Assembly: GCA_021464415.1 (NCBI GenBank)
Contig: CM038465.1
Span: forward strand, 24,707,839 to 24,771,838
DNA from: Lonicera japonica
Lineage: Eukaryota > Streptophyta > Magnoliopsida > Dipsacales > Caprifoliaceae
Length of the DNA stretch: 64,000 nucleotides
Direction: 5' to 3'
A model generated the notes under the pieces. It saw only the letters and a program-made list of their open reading frames with translations. It did not search any database and had not been told where the DNA came from. The position numbers and the translations under genes are program-made. Below, piece by piece: positions 46,251-59,429 of the stretch; position 1 is the first letter of the stretch, and each line of letters begins with the position of its first letter.

Positions 46251-47307
46251 TTTACCTATTTTTATTTTAATATTTAAGTATATATTATTCCATTTCTCAT
46301 GTGTTGCAATACCCCGTACTTTAATTTGTGTTAAATTAAATTATGTTAGTTTATTTATACTCATAGGAGCGACCCTTTGGTGATTCGGGTGGTCCGAATT
46401 GATTTTGGTTAGTAAATAAGAAGTTTTGGTTCTTCGTGATTCGTTAATTTTAGCTAACTTTAGGCTATCGTAATTTCTTCATTTACTTATCCGATTAAGA
46501 CTCCGCTTGCGCGCGTGTCTATTATTTATGCCATTATACGACTTTCGTGTTTTGGGCGAAACCTAATTCACACATTGGCCAAAACAGCGTGTGAAGTATG
46601 CTAGTTAATAAATTCTGGTTATTCGGTAGCGCTTTGGCAGAGCACTGTCTTCGAGAAAAAATTGAGAAATATTTGTCCAGAATTTGGGAAAAAATCATTT
46701 AGGAAGTTGTAAATCTTTAAAATACCTTTCCGTGGACATAAAGATCACCTGAATCAGAGTTACGAGTGAAAAGTTATGGCCGAAACAAAAATAATGCATC
46801 AGGGCACCAAAGTTACCCGCGGACCGGTATGGCCTTTTTGGCATACCGGTTGGGCAACAAATTTTTGGAAAATTTATGCTCCGCGGACCGGTATTCGATA
46901 TTTGGCATACCGGTTCGCCAGTTAACTATTCCCACTGACTTAAGCTCGTTTTTAAGCCATTTTCAACCCATTTTCGAGGCTAACTTCCCCACACTCCCAA
47001 GGAGTGTTCTAGAGAGTTCTAGAGAAAGAAATAGAATGAATTTCTACGCATCTATCCATATAATTCGAAGAATCAAAGTTCCAAACATCCAAACCCATCT
47101 CTAAGGTACTATTCATCATCTTCTACCTTGGTTTTCTTTTATAAAAGCTCAAGCGTGAGCTTTGGCTGCTTGGTTGGGTTTATACTCTATTAATTTGAGG
47201 ATTTGGCTATGCTAGGAATGCGGTGACATGAGAGCATAAGGATTTCACCAAACGAGGCTTCAGTTTATAACTTTCTTCCTTCTTTTGATCTATACACATA
47301 AGGTAGG

Positions 47308-48571
47308 TGTGGGAATCCGGACCCCTGGCTCCTGAGAGGAGAGAATCCTCGTTCTCGATTTCTTTGTTTTGAAGGAAAACATGCTTTGTAGAGTCGCCAG
47401 TTTCTTTTATGAGAAAACAAACAAAAGATCGTACGAAGAACAATTCGAAAGCGAATTATCTTTCATACGTTTAAAACCAGATATTCGTTGAAAATTTACT
47501 TTGCTAGGGGTTCGGGAATTACGTTACGAATTGGGAAGGTGTTAGGCACCCAATTCGCCCTTTCAGTCTCTTAATGGATCATGTATTTAATTCTTATTTT
47601 AGATATCTTGCAAGTAGTTTGAATAGTTTTCAGAATAGTCCTTTCCGGATAAATTTACTTTAAAACAGTATTTTGAAATCAAACTCGAGCTTTACGAGCG
47701 TCTACGTATTCATTCGTAGAATGAAATAAAAGTCTCATAGTTCCATTTGTTTGGAAACTGTTTTTGTATTTTTATTTTGTTTTGAAAACGTGTCAAAACG
47801 GATTTTAGATTTCTTGAAAAACTTTTAGAAAGGACTTACTTTGAAAGCAGTGGACTTCTTTGCAAGTTATCTAATTTTCTATATTAAAACTGATATTTAA
47901 ATGCGGTATTGAAATTCAGAAAAGTTGTAAAAAAACGTACCTGATGCGCTTTGAAAATGAGAACCTTGCCTTGATTGCTCCTTGTTTGTTTCCTTCTCTC
48001 TCTAGGACTTTCTCTCTCTAAAGCTTTCTCTTTCTAAAACCTTCTCTCACTAACTTTTTCTCTCCAACTCTCTCTCCCTAGAAATTCTCTAAAAGAAGAG
48101 ACTTTCTAACAATTTTGACAGAACTTTACCTTACTAAAAACACTAGTGAGTGTTGATAATCTCAAATGAGACCCCAAGGGTCCTATTTATAGGGAAATTT
48201 CCGCCAAAAACGCTCCAAAAGAAGCCAACCGAAGGGGGTAACCGCAGGGGGTGTGGCTGGGGCATGTGGTTGGTATGTGCGGTTGGGGGCTGCGGCTAGA
48301 GCGTACAGTTAGGGCGTGCGGTTAGGTGCCAACCGTACGGCTGGCAGGTAGCCGTACGGTTGGGGCTACGGTTGACTCACAAAAATGCACAGAAACACTC
48401 AAAAAAAAACTCGATTTTTCTAACGGGGTCGGGGTAGATTTCCAACGGGTCCGAAATTAGAGTATTTCCTATCAATCTTCTATATGCATGATGACTCAGG
48501 ACTAAATGCAATATGCCCGCTTTATGAGAAAACGAGAATTCACACGAGAGTCGTGGATTGGGGTGTTCACA
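47308..48571. mobile_element. Solo LTR nested in the LARD-like 5' LTR, 1264 bp
   Basis: It starts TGTGGGAATCCGGACCCC, ends GGGTGTTCACA, and is flanked by a perfect 5-bp repeat GTAGG (47303-47307 and 48572-48576). The intact 3' LTR carries the empty site (GAGGTAGGGGTTTATATGAC near 54174). It contains GAGTCGCCAGTTTC and GGTGTTAGGCACCCAATTCG, phrases I recall from plant gypsy LTRs, and TC-rich stretches. Confidence 0.92.
48228..48378. repeat. Imperfect GC-rich short repeats in the solo LTR
   Basis: Variants of GGC(T/G)(A/G)CGGTTGGGG recur roughly every 12-16 bases (GTGCGGTTGGGG, GTGCGGTTAGG, GTACGGCTGG, GTACGGTTGGGG, CTACGGTTG). This is one of the most GC-rich points of the window. Confidence 0.6.
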
Positions 48572-50188
48572 GTAGGGGTTTATATGACTTCAAGACTCAA
48601 TTATATAGTTTCAATGTTTTCAAAACATGTAATATGACTTGTTTGATGAAATTTATCATGTTTTCCCCAGGTGCTCTCTAAGAAAATTATGATACATATA
48701 TTGAGTGCATTTATAAATGGTTGTAAAGGTTCAAATGTGAGATTTGAAGCCATAAATGCCATATATACATGATAACTTTGTATTATTCAACCCTATGAAG
48801 TACTCCATGAATCTTTGACTCCTAAAAATTGATGAAAATGAACTTTTGTTGCTTCTACACATAATGGAGTACAGGGTTGGCCTTGTGGAAATGTATATGG
48901 CATAAATTACTTCAAATATTTGTAAAGTGACAAAAATGCATGCTTTGAGGCAAAGTATGCCATTTATACTTGATGTAGTATATTAATTGAATTGTACGAG
49001 ATATCCTTTGGATGTATGGATGCTATTTGTGATGAAATTTATTTGTTAATATTTTATACACATCAAGGATATCTAACGAGACTTGCTAAAGGGTATATGG
49101 CATAGATTGCTTCATGTGTTTACTAAATAGCATGCTATACATATTATGCATTATAATTGTGTCAACCGAAATCTTGGAGATCCTTCGGCAAGCTCGGATC
49201 ATTCTTTTGGCCTATCGTATAGGCGTATATCTCTTACCAGTATGCCGAGAGCTTCTTATGATTATTGTATCGTTCTAGATGTGACATGATCCTGACATGG
49301 ATCCGGATATGATTCCATTGTGGCCCTTCGATAGTGAACGGATTGTGTATTTATTTGGTGCTTTCTGGGATGAAAAAATAAGTAGGGCCCGATGCCCTTG
49401 GGTTAAAAAGCCTAAACCCCTGGGGGAGCAATGATTGGCCACCTATAAGCCACCGGTGAGGAGCCCAGGAACCTAGGCAATTAGCAAGGCACTGATGATT
49501 CTGTAGTTGTAATATTATTGTTGGACTCGAGATCCGATTTGGTTAAGATCTTATGATATTCTCCGAGGCCAATGGGCCCACTTGTGATCATTGATGAATG
49601 ATTCTATCGGGCGGTCAAGCCCTTGCTAAAGTTTGGCTCGATGTGGTTAAATATATTCTGTCTACGTGGCTTAACGGTTGACACAAGGAATGTAACCTGC
49701 ATGTATATAAGCACGTATAGTTTCATATGATGATAGTTTTTAAACTGAATCATTTGTTAAAGTTTGTTGTTGAATTGTGAATTTTGTTTTCAACATGTTG
49801 TTCCCTGTTTCCTCCCCTACTGAGCTGTGAGCTCACCCCCTTTTTTGTTAACCAAATATAAGTATTCAGGAGCCCAAGGAGGACAGGGACGCGACGGGAT
49901 CAGGGACGAGTTTGTGGCTCTGATACATACTTAGTTTTATCATGTATATGTTTTTACAGGAAGCCACGGCTAGTCCGAAATGCTGTATATTGACTTGAAC
50001 ATACTGGTAATATGCATGTGTAAGAATTACATTATGGTTTTTGCTCTTCATGACTAATAATACATGACATGCATATTACTTTGGTTTTCATTCACATTAA
50101 TACCCATTTTAGTCAATCTAAAATGGGTTAGTGACACTCTAGGTCTTAATTACGGGTGTTATCCTGTCTATTAAGGCGGGGGGTTACA

Positions 50189-53100
50189 AATTGGTATTGG
50201 GGCATAGGTTAATGAGTACTTGGGCTTGATAGAGACGAAATGTGTTGTGATTCTCTATAGTTATTCTGGTATCTGTCGATAATTGTGATTTTTATTCATA
50301 AGGCCATGTTTAGTCTTTACACTTTGAATTCTGGGGATGGTTTTGTATCCGACCACTCATCTAGAGCTTGTTAGTCCACATGGTGTGGCAAGTTGTTCCT
50401 TCGCTAATTTCAATTTTTGCAGCTATTGATGCCTGTGTTTTGTGGTTGGACACCTTTGGAGTTTTGGTGTTGCATTCTGGCCTTGAGGCTTTGATACCAC
50501 ATGATGTAGGTATATCATGTGGGGGTTCTTTTGTGTCTTGACGTGTGTCCCATGTGAGAAAGGCAAAATCATTATCTTAATGATAAGTTAATAGGTTTTA
50601 GCTTCGTTACATTGTCCGCTCGTTGTTTCCTAAGGTTGTTCTGTTTGTCTTACTTTTGGATTAGATTTCTACCTCGTGTGATTTTGGTTAGTCTCTTGAG
50701 AAGAGGAGACCAGATGTAATTCAAGATAAAGGTCTAATTTTCTTCGGTAGAAATTTTTGAAGTGACCTGATAATTGGCACAGGAATTAGCCAAAATGATT
50801 AAATCCTCTTAGAGTGCAACGAGGTAAGGATTGTTATAGATGTCGGTAATAGGGTCACCATAGAAGGGAGTATTCATTCTTGCGGTTTATGGGAAAGGAA
50901 GGTTCTTCTAGATAGTATACTTCATTCAGTTTTCAAGGATTAAGGAATTGATTTCTTCTATCACTATCCCTCAAAACACCTAAGATAAGGTATTTAGTAT
51001 GTGGGAGAGTAAGACGTTCACAATATAGTCGTTTCTTCTTTCAGGAGTTAGTTATATCTTGTGGGAAATCTTATGATAAAAAGACAAAGAAGTTTGTGAT
51101 GTTTGCAATAACCTTAAATGTACCTTTTCACACACGGCTTGAAACTTTTGGATAAATCGAGACGTTCGGTAGATGACGAGCATATTCTGTGGTAGTGTGA
51201 AACTAGTCATGTGGATTATGTATGATCAATTGTGGAAACTATTTTAATGTGCCATTTTGGAAATTTCTCAGATTAGAAAATTTTGTATCTTGATTGTTTT
51301 GGATTTAAATTATGGGTTATGGAACTTTCTATGGATATAAAGTATTAATCTTTAGAGATAACCTTTATTCACTTTATGTATCCATATGCTTCTAACTTTT
51401 TGGACGTAGGTTAATGATTTTGTATGACACCTTTGTAAGAGAACCAATATTGTAGAAGAACTATTGAAATAAATCAGCTACTTAACTAATGTTAAGGAAT
51501 TTCATAGTAACCAGAAATCACCTTGTATTGTGGTATAAAGCTATTATGATTTTCCTCTATTACAGAGTAATATTTTTGGTTAAGTCTATAGGTGATTGAT
51601 GATATGCTTCGGTGTATGATTTGGGTGACATAAACGTTTAGAAATTGTTCGATTTATATTTATGGATGTTAATATCATTGGGCCATGAAATCCATGAGAT
51701 GTTGAAATGTGAAAAATATATTGGGATTTAATGGGCATATAATTATGGTTTCTCTAAATTTGGGATTATGGTTCTTTATACTTACGCACACTTGAGTGCA
51801 GGAAGTTGATTCCTGTAAGATTTGTGCATTATGAGTACGTGATAAGTGTAGTGGTGTGAATTGAGGGTATCTCAAATTCTTTATGAGAATGTTGGGGTAT
51901 ATGATTTTTTTCTTCAACTGCGGTAAGACTTCTATTTGGAAGAGGATCTTGTATAAACGTTTATGGGTTACAGTTGTGGATTATTTATAGTTTAACCATT
52001 AGAGCCAAGGAAGTTGAATTAAGCTTATTATTATGGAATTAATTTCAAATATTCTTTGTTTATATGTTATCCCTCGTCATAAAGATTCCTTGCATGATAT
52101 GAAATGGTAACCCCCATAACTTTTGGGCATAATGAAAATATCGATGGAAATGTAGAAATATTCTCAAAACCCTTTATGGCTCATTTGGTTCTTAAATTTT
52201 GATTTGGGATATCTATGCTTGAGTTTTCTTTTATCACGTTTCCTTGTGTGGTAATCCTTGCAATGATAATAAGATATGATACATTCTTGGGTTGTTAACA
52301 ACTTATGAATTTACCTACCTTGCTGACAAGTTAAATTTATCTAAATCCTTGACTAGAGGAATCGAAGGAATTATTTCCTAGAAGTCTGAATTTGGCATCT
52401 GTTATGTATATCTTTGTTAAATTTGATAAAGTCCTCCGAGTCATCGTAGGACATTAATTTTTGAGTTCTATGAGTTTCCCACATGTGAGGTAATTGTGTT
52501 CGTTTAATTTTTCCAAATATGCACTATGGAGACTTTGGTATGTTAGGTGTCAATGGATAGATTATGTAAATTTCTTGTAAGTAAACATTTTTGGTATGTA
52601 GATCAAACGTGAATAAACGACAATTTTAGATAGACTTATGGAAAGTATAGAAAAATGTCTGTAATTGAATAAGTTTTACAGTATACATTGGATAGGATGA
52701 TTATATTATGAAAATTCTGGTTTTAATTTTTGATTTTGACCCGTCAAGGATTTGACGGATGGGTATACTGTGGAAACCTTTTGGTGGTTATCAACTAATT
52801 ATGGGTCATTATCACTAGTATTGAGTTCTAAAGCACTCATTGTTGTCCTTGTTCTTGTATCTTTATTGTTGTTGCTTATTTGTTGGCTTCGTGATATTTG
52901 TGTTGGCCATGCTTGTAGTATATGAGTTGGCTAAGTGCTAATGAGGATTGATTGGTACATGGTTAAGTACAGCAACCGAAATTTGCCAATAGTCTAACAA
53001 GCCCTTTCGGGATGTCCAATGTGAGGACATAGGTGAGGTGAGGCAGGGATGGGTGGTGATGGTACTTAGCCTGTGACCAAAAGAGATATAAGGGTTGAAA

Positions 53101-53189
53101 ACCAAGATTTATGATCAGTGTCTCAAGTTATTTACTTGATGAATGCCATCGAAAACTTTAAGGACGAAATTTTTATTAATGAGGGAGAT
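50189..53189 (+). mobile_element. Non-coding internal region of LARD-like element
   Basis: About 3.0 kb between primer binding site (50191) and polypurine tract (GAGGGAGA, 53181-53188). No gag, protease, RT or integrase remnant is readable in any frame, and open frames are short. The end AAGGACGAAATTTTTATTAA before the polypurine tract is a phrase I associate with Del/Tekay-type gypsy elements. This suggests a non-autonomous derivative mobilised by such an element. Confidence 0.75.
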
Positions 53190-55796
53190 TGCAATACCCC
53201 GTTCTTTAATTTGTGTTAAATTAAATTATGTTAGTTTATTTATACTCATGGGAGCGACCCTTTGGTGATTCGGGTGGTTAGAATCGATTTTGGTTGGTAA
53301 ATAAGAAGTTTTGGTTCTTCGCAATTCGTTAATTTTAGCTAACTTTGGGCTATCGTAATTTTTTCATTTACTTATTCTATTAAGATTCCGTTCGCGCGGG
53401 TGTCCAGAATTTGTACCATTATACGACTTTCATATTTTGGTCAAAACAGCGTGTGAAGTATGCCAGTTAGTAAATTATGGTTATTCGGTAGCACTTTGCA
53501 GAACACTATCTTCGGCGAATTTCTGAAAAATATCTGTCCAAAATTTGGGAAAACTTCATGTTAGGAAGTTGTAGATCTTTGAAATACCTTTTCGTGGACA
53601 TAAAGATCACCTCAATTGGAGTTCCGAGCAAAAAGTTATGGCCGAAACAAAAACAGTGCATCATGGCACCAAAGTTACCCACGTATCGGTATGGTCTTTT
53701 TGGCATATCGGTTGGGCAACAAATTTTTGGGAAATTTATACCCCGCATACTGATATTCGATATTTGGCATATCGGTCCGCCAGTTAACTATTCCCACTAA
53801 CTTAAGCTCGTTTTTAAGCCATTTTCACACCTTTTTCAACCCATTTTTTAGGCTAACTTCCCCACACTCCCAATAAGTGTTCTAGAGGGTTCTAAAGAGA
53901 GAAATGAAAGAATTTATACGCATTTATTCATATAAATTGAAGAATCAAAGTTCCAAATCATCAAAACCCATCTCTAAGGTACTATTCATCATCTTCTACC
54001 TTGGTTTTCTTTTATAAAAGCTCAGGCGTGAGCTTTGGTTGCTTGGATTGGGTTTATACTCTATTAATTTGAGGATTTGGCTATGCTAGGAATGCGGTGA
54101 CACGAGAGCTTGAGTATTTCACTAAACGAGGCTTCAATTTATAACTTTCTTCATTCTTTTGATCTATACACATGAGGTAGGGGTTTATATGACTTCAAAA
54201 CTCAATTATATAGTTTCAATGTTTTCAAAACATGTAGTATGACTTGTTTAATGAAATTTATCATGTTTTCCCCAGATGTTCTTTAAGGAAATTATGATAC
54301 ATATATTGAGTGCATTTATAAATGGTTGTAAAGCTTCAAATGTGAGATTTGAAGCCATAAATGCCATACACACATGATAACTTTGTATTATTCAACCCTA
54401 TGAAGTACTCAATTAATCCTTGACTCCTAAAAATTGATGAAAATGAACTGTTGTTGTTTCTACACATAATGGAGTACAGGGTTGGCCTTGTGGAAGTGTA
54501 TATGGCATAAATTACTTCAAATGTTTGTAAAGTGACATAAATGCATGTTTTGGGGCAAAGTATGCCATTTATACTTGATGTAGTGTATTAATTGAATTGT
54601 ACGAGATGTCCCTTGGATGTATGGATGCTATCTGTGATGAAATTGATTTGTTAATGTTTTATACACATCAAGGGATATCTAACGAGACTTGCTAAAGGAT
54701 ATATGGCATAGATTGCTTCACGTGTTTACTAAATAGCATGCTATGCATATTATGCATTATAATTGTGTCAACCGGAATCTTGAAGATCCTTCAGCAAGCT
54801 CGGATCATTCTTTTGGCCTATCGTATAGGCGTATATCTCTTACCAGTATGCCGAGAGCTTCGTATGATTATTGTATCGTTCTGGATGTGACATGATCCTG
54901 ATATGGATGCGAATATGATTCCATTGTGGACCTTCGATAGTGAAGGGATTGTATATTAATTTGGTGCTTGTCGGGATGAAAAAATTGGCAAGGCTTGGTG
55001 CCTTTGGGTTGAAAAGCCTAAACCCTTGGGGGAGCAATGTTTGGCCACCTATAAACCACTACTGAGGAGCCCAGGAACCTAGGCAAATAGCAAGGCATTG
55101 ATGATTCTATAGTTGTGATATTATCGTTGGACTAGAGGTCCGATTTGGTTAAGATCTTATGATATGCTCCGAGGCCAATGGGCCAACTTATGATTCTTAA
55201 TGGATGATTCTATCGTGCGATTAGGCCCTTGGTAAAATTTGGCTCGATGTGGTTAAATATATTCTGGCTACGTGGCTTAACGGTTGACACAAGGAAGGTA
55301 ACATGCATGTGTATAAGTACGTATAGTTTCATATGATGATGGTTTTTAAACTGAATCATTTATTAAAGTACGATTTGTTATTGAATTATGAATTTTGTTT
55401 TCAACATGTTGTTCCCTGATTCCTCCCCTACTAAGTTGTGAGCTCACCCCCTTTTTTATTAACCAAATACAAGTATTCAGGAGCCCAAAGAGGACAGGGA
55501 CGCGACGGGATCAGGGACGAGTTAGTGGCTCTGATACAGACTCAGTTTTATCATGTAAATGTTTTTACGAGAAGCCACGGCTAGTCCGAAATGCGGTATA
55601 TTGACTTGAACATACTGGTTATATGCATGTGTAAGAATTACATTATGGTTTTTGCTCTTCATGACTAATAATACACGACATGCATATTACTTTAGTTTTT
55701 ATTCACATTAATACCCATTTTAGTCAATATAAGATGGGTTAGTGACACTCCAGGTCTTAATTACGGGTGTTATCTTGTCTATTAAGGGGGGTTACA
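53190..55796 (+). mobile_element. 3' LTR of LARD-like element, 2607 bp
   Basis: It starts TGCAATACCCCGTTCTTTAA and ends TAAGGGGGGTTACA. It is collinear with the 5' LTR throughout, with scattered substitutions and small indels. It is followed by TGTGC, matching TGTGT on the left at four of five positions. Confidence 0.9.
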
Positions 55797-55800
55797 TGTG

Positions 55801-56811
55801 CATTAGTGTGTACAAAATTCTTTAAAAAAAACCACGCTCAACTAACTTTTTTTTAATTCTAATGTTCTACTTGTAAGCAAACATCTGGCCGCCTTAAACT
55901 TTAAGATAAAAAAAACAAAAAACTGGTACTCAACCACCCTCTTCGTTCTTCCTTTTTTCTTCGTTTTCTTCTTTTTTCAACTTTGAGTATGCTAAATTAA
56001 ACATGGACTTCATTCTGGGTTTTGTTGAGTTACTCATAGTTGCATGAATTTTGGATTGAAACTATGGTGAAAAGGAGAAATGCGTTTGAGAAATGCACTG
56101 TATATACGTATATACACATCACCCTCAATCCACTATAAAACTGAACTAAATAGGCATTTCGAAGTGAGAATTGGATTTCTACTCTAAACCCATACTTTAT
56201 ATAATAAGGAAGAAGGTCTGGGAGCTAGTAATTTGTGGGTTGTTCTTTAATTGAAATGAGTCAATCTATAATTAAAGAATAATTGGATATATATACGTGT
56301 ATAAGTAGGTGTTCTAAAGAGAGAATAATCAATGGAGGAAAGAGAGATAAAAACTAAAGCTGAAATCGTAATTAAATGAATATTGAAACAAAAAACTTGA
56401 AGAACTAAACGATATACTGAAGAAAAATTGTACAAAATGTAGAATTTCTCTTTCCCCCTCTCTCTCTTTAAGTTAACATTGCTCTGTTTTGTAAATTTAA
56501 ATAATGGGTGGTCTTAGCCAAATAAGGTATGTTGATTGGTCTTTGAGATTGGTCTATGATATTTCATCATCTTTCCATAGGGTATGTTCTTATTATATTC
56601 TTGTTTCACAAGCTCTTCATTGATAGAGCTTATTGGGAGAGAAAAAGGTCCACTTGGTCGGAAGGAATAAAAAGAAAGATGGAGAGAGGGGCTAAGTGTT
56701 GGATTTTTTTTTACTAAAGTTTAAGCTGGATGGGTGTTTGGTTATAAGTAAAACATTATAATTAAAAAAGTGGGTTGGGTGTGTTTTTGCAAAAATCCGT
56801 ATGCACTAATG
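55801..56811. mobile_element. MITE with ~100-bp inverted repeats, 1.0 kb
   Basis: The left end CATTAGTGTGTACAAAATTC and right end (complement) CATTAGTGCATACGGATTTT are inverted copies. Homology runs on through AAACCACGCTCAACTAACTT against AAACACACCCAACCCACTT, then TTCTACTTGTAAGCAAACAT against TTTTACTTATAACCAAACAC. There is no transposase. It sits in the CACTA intron and its left end coincides with the LARD target site, so the LARD entered at the edge of this element. Confidence 0.7.
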
Positions 56812-56877
56812 TGTTGGATATATATAATGAAATATTAATTGATTTGACTAACATTTTCCTCTTTTCTTTTATTACAG

Positions 56878-57140
56878 ACAATTTCAACTCAAAACTCAAA
56901 TAATCGAAAACAAAGGCCACTTGAGGGGGCAAGGTTCGAAGACTATAGTGGCTCGTGTCTACGATGAAGTAAGACTATAAAAATTAATTAATCATTATTT
57001 AAATTATAAATAATCTTTATTTAACTTATAATTTTAAGGTTGATCCGATGATCGGTGAACTTCCTAGTGTTATTGACACATTCCAACAAGTCCATTGTAA
57101 ATGAAGTACATGGGGGAATGAATATACTGCAGAGAAGCAC
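56878..57140 (+). pseudogene. CACTA transposase relic, right part
   Basis: After a T-rich acceptor (TTTTATTACAG, 56867-56877) come frameshifted pieces ISTQNSNNRKQRPLEGA and GSKTIVARVYDEV, an intron, then VDPMIGELPSVIDTFQQVH and GNEYTAEKH. The order NR..R..G.K.., P...D.F...H, NEY.AE matches the end of the Transposase_24 domain. It therefore continues the relic at 45625-46250 across the LARD and MITE insertions. Confidence 0.45.
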
Positions 57141-57149
57141 GTAAGTTTC

Positions 57150-58922
57150 TTCATTAAAAAGCATTTTGTATGCTTCTTCGTTAAAAGTAGCCTAGACAAT
57201 CTCTATTTTTTTTCTAAGAAATAGAATTGACACATACATATGTTAACTATCATAAAGTGAATGCAATGTATACTCTTTGGGTCGTATGAATAGAACTCTT
57301 TGTTTTAAACTCCCACAAGGAAGATAGACTTAATGCAATATGTACTATTTGTTGATTTATATGAATATAGACTATATATTGTGTTATAAAATTTTAAACT
57401 TAATTTAAATAAATAAAAATATCATAAAAATCTTGGATGTATTTTTATTTTTAACTATTACCAAACTCAGGTTGTAACTATTTCGATCACTCCTTTTTTT
57501 ATTACGTTTTTTCCACCATTGAATTATGCATGTTTATATGTCTAATTTTGTATATGTATTGGTTTTCCAACTTTCTGGCTATGCGAATTTGCTAGGACGT
57601 GCTCTGAATGTTATATGTTTATATTGAAGCGTTCTTGTGTTTATTTGTCAAGACAATCACCTCCGAATTTATATTATGTATTATGTTCATTGGTTTATCC
57701 TTTGAATTACTACTTTTTACCATGTGTTGATATTATGCACTTGAATACTTCAAATTTGTCCACATTTACCAGTTGTTGATATGACGTTGAAAGTTCCTTA
57801 TTAAAATTATACAATCAATTTACAGAGGCATAGACTGTGAAAGTTTCTACTTAGTGTTTTCTTATCTCATAATACTATAAAGTTGGTTAACATAATCTAA
57901 AAGTGTATATAGTGTCTTTATAAAACGTGACTGTTAATGTTGTGATTATTGGCAATTAATCACGCTAAGAATCTCAATTCAAATAGTATATATTAATAAT
58001 TAGAGATAATAGGATGAGAGGAAAAAAAACAAGAAGATACATGACGGAACACACAATACTCGACAAACGAAGATTTCGCTAATTCTTTAAAACGATTACA
58101 AAATCTATCACAAGAATTCTTGCACTCAATGATCTCACAGAAGAATAAAATCAACAGTCTTTTAATCTCTCTCTCACAACAAGATGAACTCTCCCAACCA
58201 ATCCCCACAGAAAGAATAATATTCCACTCTTAATCTATTGAATGATTCTATTTAATATAGTGAAATAATATAGTCCATTCAATCTATAAAAAGGAAAAAC
58301 AATCATATATAAATAAGAAAACTATTAACAAGGTAATAGAGACCAAAATAAACAAGGAAACCTATTTTTTCATCCAGGTTTAAAACGACATTTGCACATT
58401 TCCTGCATAGGTGCAAAAGTGTTTTTACACCTTTTCCGAGTGCAATCTTTACTTCTTTGTTTTGGTGCAAATTCTCTTTTGCACCTTTTCAGCAAATTTG
58501 ATTACAACCCAAACACAACAATCCGATTTTTAACAAAACTCACCTTTCCTTGCATTTTGAACCAAGCAAAACACAACAATCACCACCTTTTGTGAAGGTA
58601 ACAAAACTAACTGCTATCTTCATTCTTCGCCTTGATAACACATGAAATCTTCTTTTACCTCACCTTTTAAGAGGACCACTCAATCATTTATGTCAATGAT
58701 CAAGCCACACCCGATTAGAGCCGCCACCTAAGCCATAACTCTTCCTCACTGCGTTTGCACCATTGGAACATATGCTTCTTGGTCCCCTAACGCCCACCAT
58801 CATGCACAACTCTCTCATGTAATATATGCAAGCCCCCGCATTGACTTGCCTTCAAGAATCACATCGTTGCCAACATACACGCTCATTATTCCACCTCGAG
58901 TAAAGTACCACATCTCAAGTGA
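57150..58922. other. Non-coding DNA, no gene seen
   Basis: AT-rich to 58600, then a less AT-rich segment (58640-58920). No confident frame or terminal repeat is found. The segment at 58000-58330 could be a minus-strand LTR or leader of the copia relic that follows, but no boundary is visible. Confidence 0.3.
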
Positions 58923-59429
58923 TTATAATATAGAGAAATTAATTATATTCCACTTTATTTTTAGCACATGTTTGACATTTATGATTATTTGAACTGAGCC
59001 ATCAAACAATTCCAGGCGGACTCCACCAACTCCACAAACTAGCAATTTGCAGTCATCCTCCATGTAGACAAACCCGCTATAATCTTCATATGTGCTATAC
59101 GATGAACGATTGTTGCAAACATGCATAGCGGCACCGCAATCCAAGAACCATCCTCCCTAACCAGTAAGGTTTGCAAGCATCAGTATGACAACTAAAAGAT
59201 TGGCTTCTTTATCATAAAAAGTCATCGTAACAGTTGCTGCTCCATCGGGGTTAATAGCCGATTTTTTCTTGATGCCATCCTTCTTCATTGGGCAGTCCAT
59301 AGCACAATGGCCTGGTTGACCATCTCCTTTACAGATAGTCTTTTATCCTTTGTTAGAACCTTTTTTCCCATTCTCTACACACACCCCTTCTTGAGTGAAA
59401 TTGATTTGATCCCTCTTTCTCATCATTTC

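Larger units (their letters stand above)
46305..50188 (+). mobile_element. 5' LTR of LARD-like element (contains a solo LTR)
   Basis: It starts TGCAATACCCCGTACTTTAA and ends AAGGCGGGGGGTTACA. Without the 1264-bp solo LTR and its 5-bp duplication it is 2615 bp, almost the length of the 3' LTR (2607 bp). It is followed directly by TTGGTATTGGGGC (50191-50203), a decayed initiator-Met primer binding site. The left flank TGTGT pairs with TGTGC after the 3' LTR. Confidence 0.88.
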
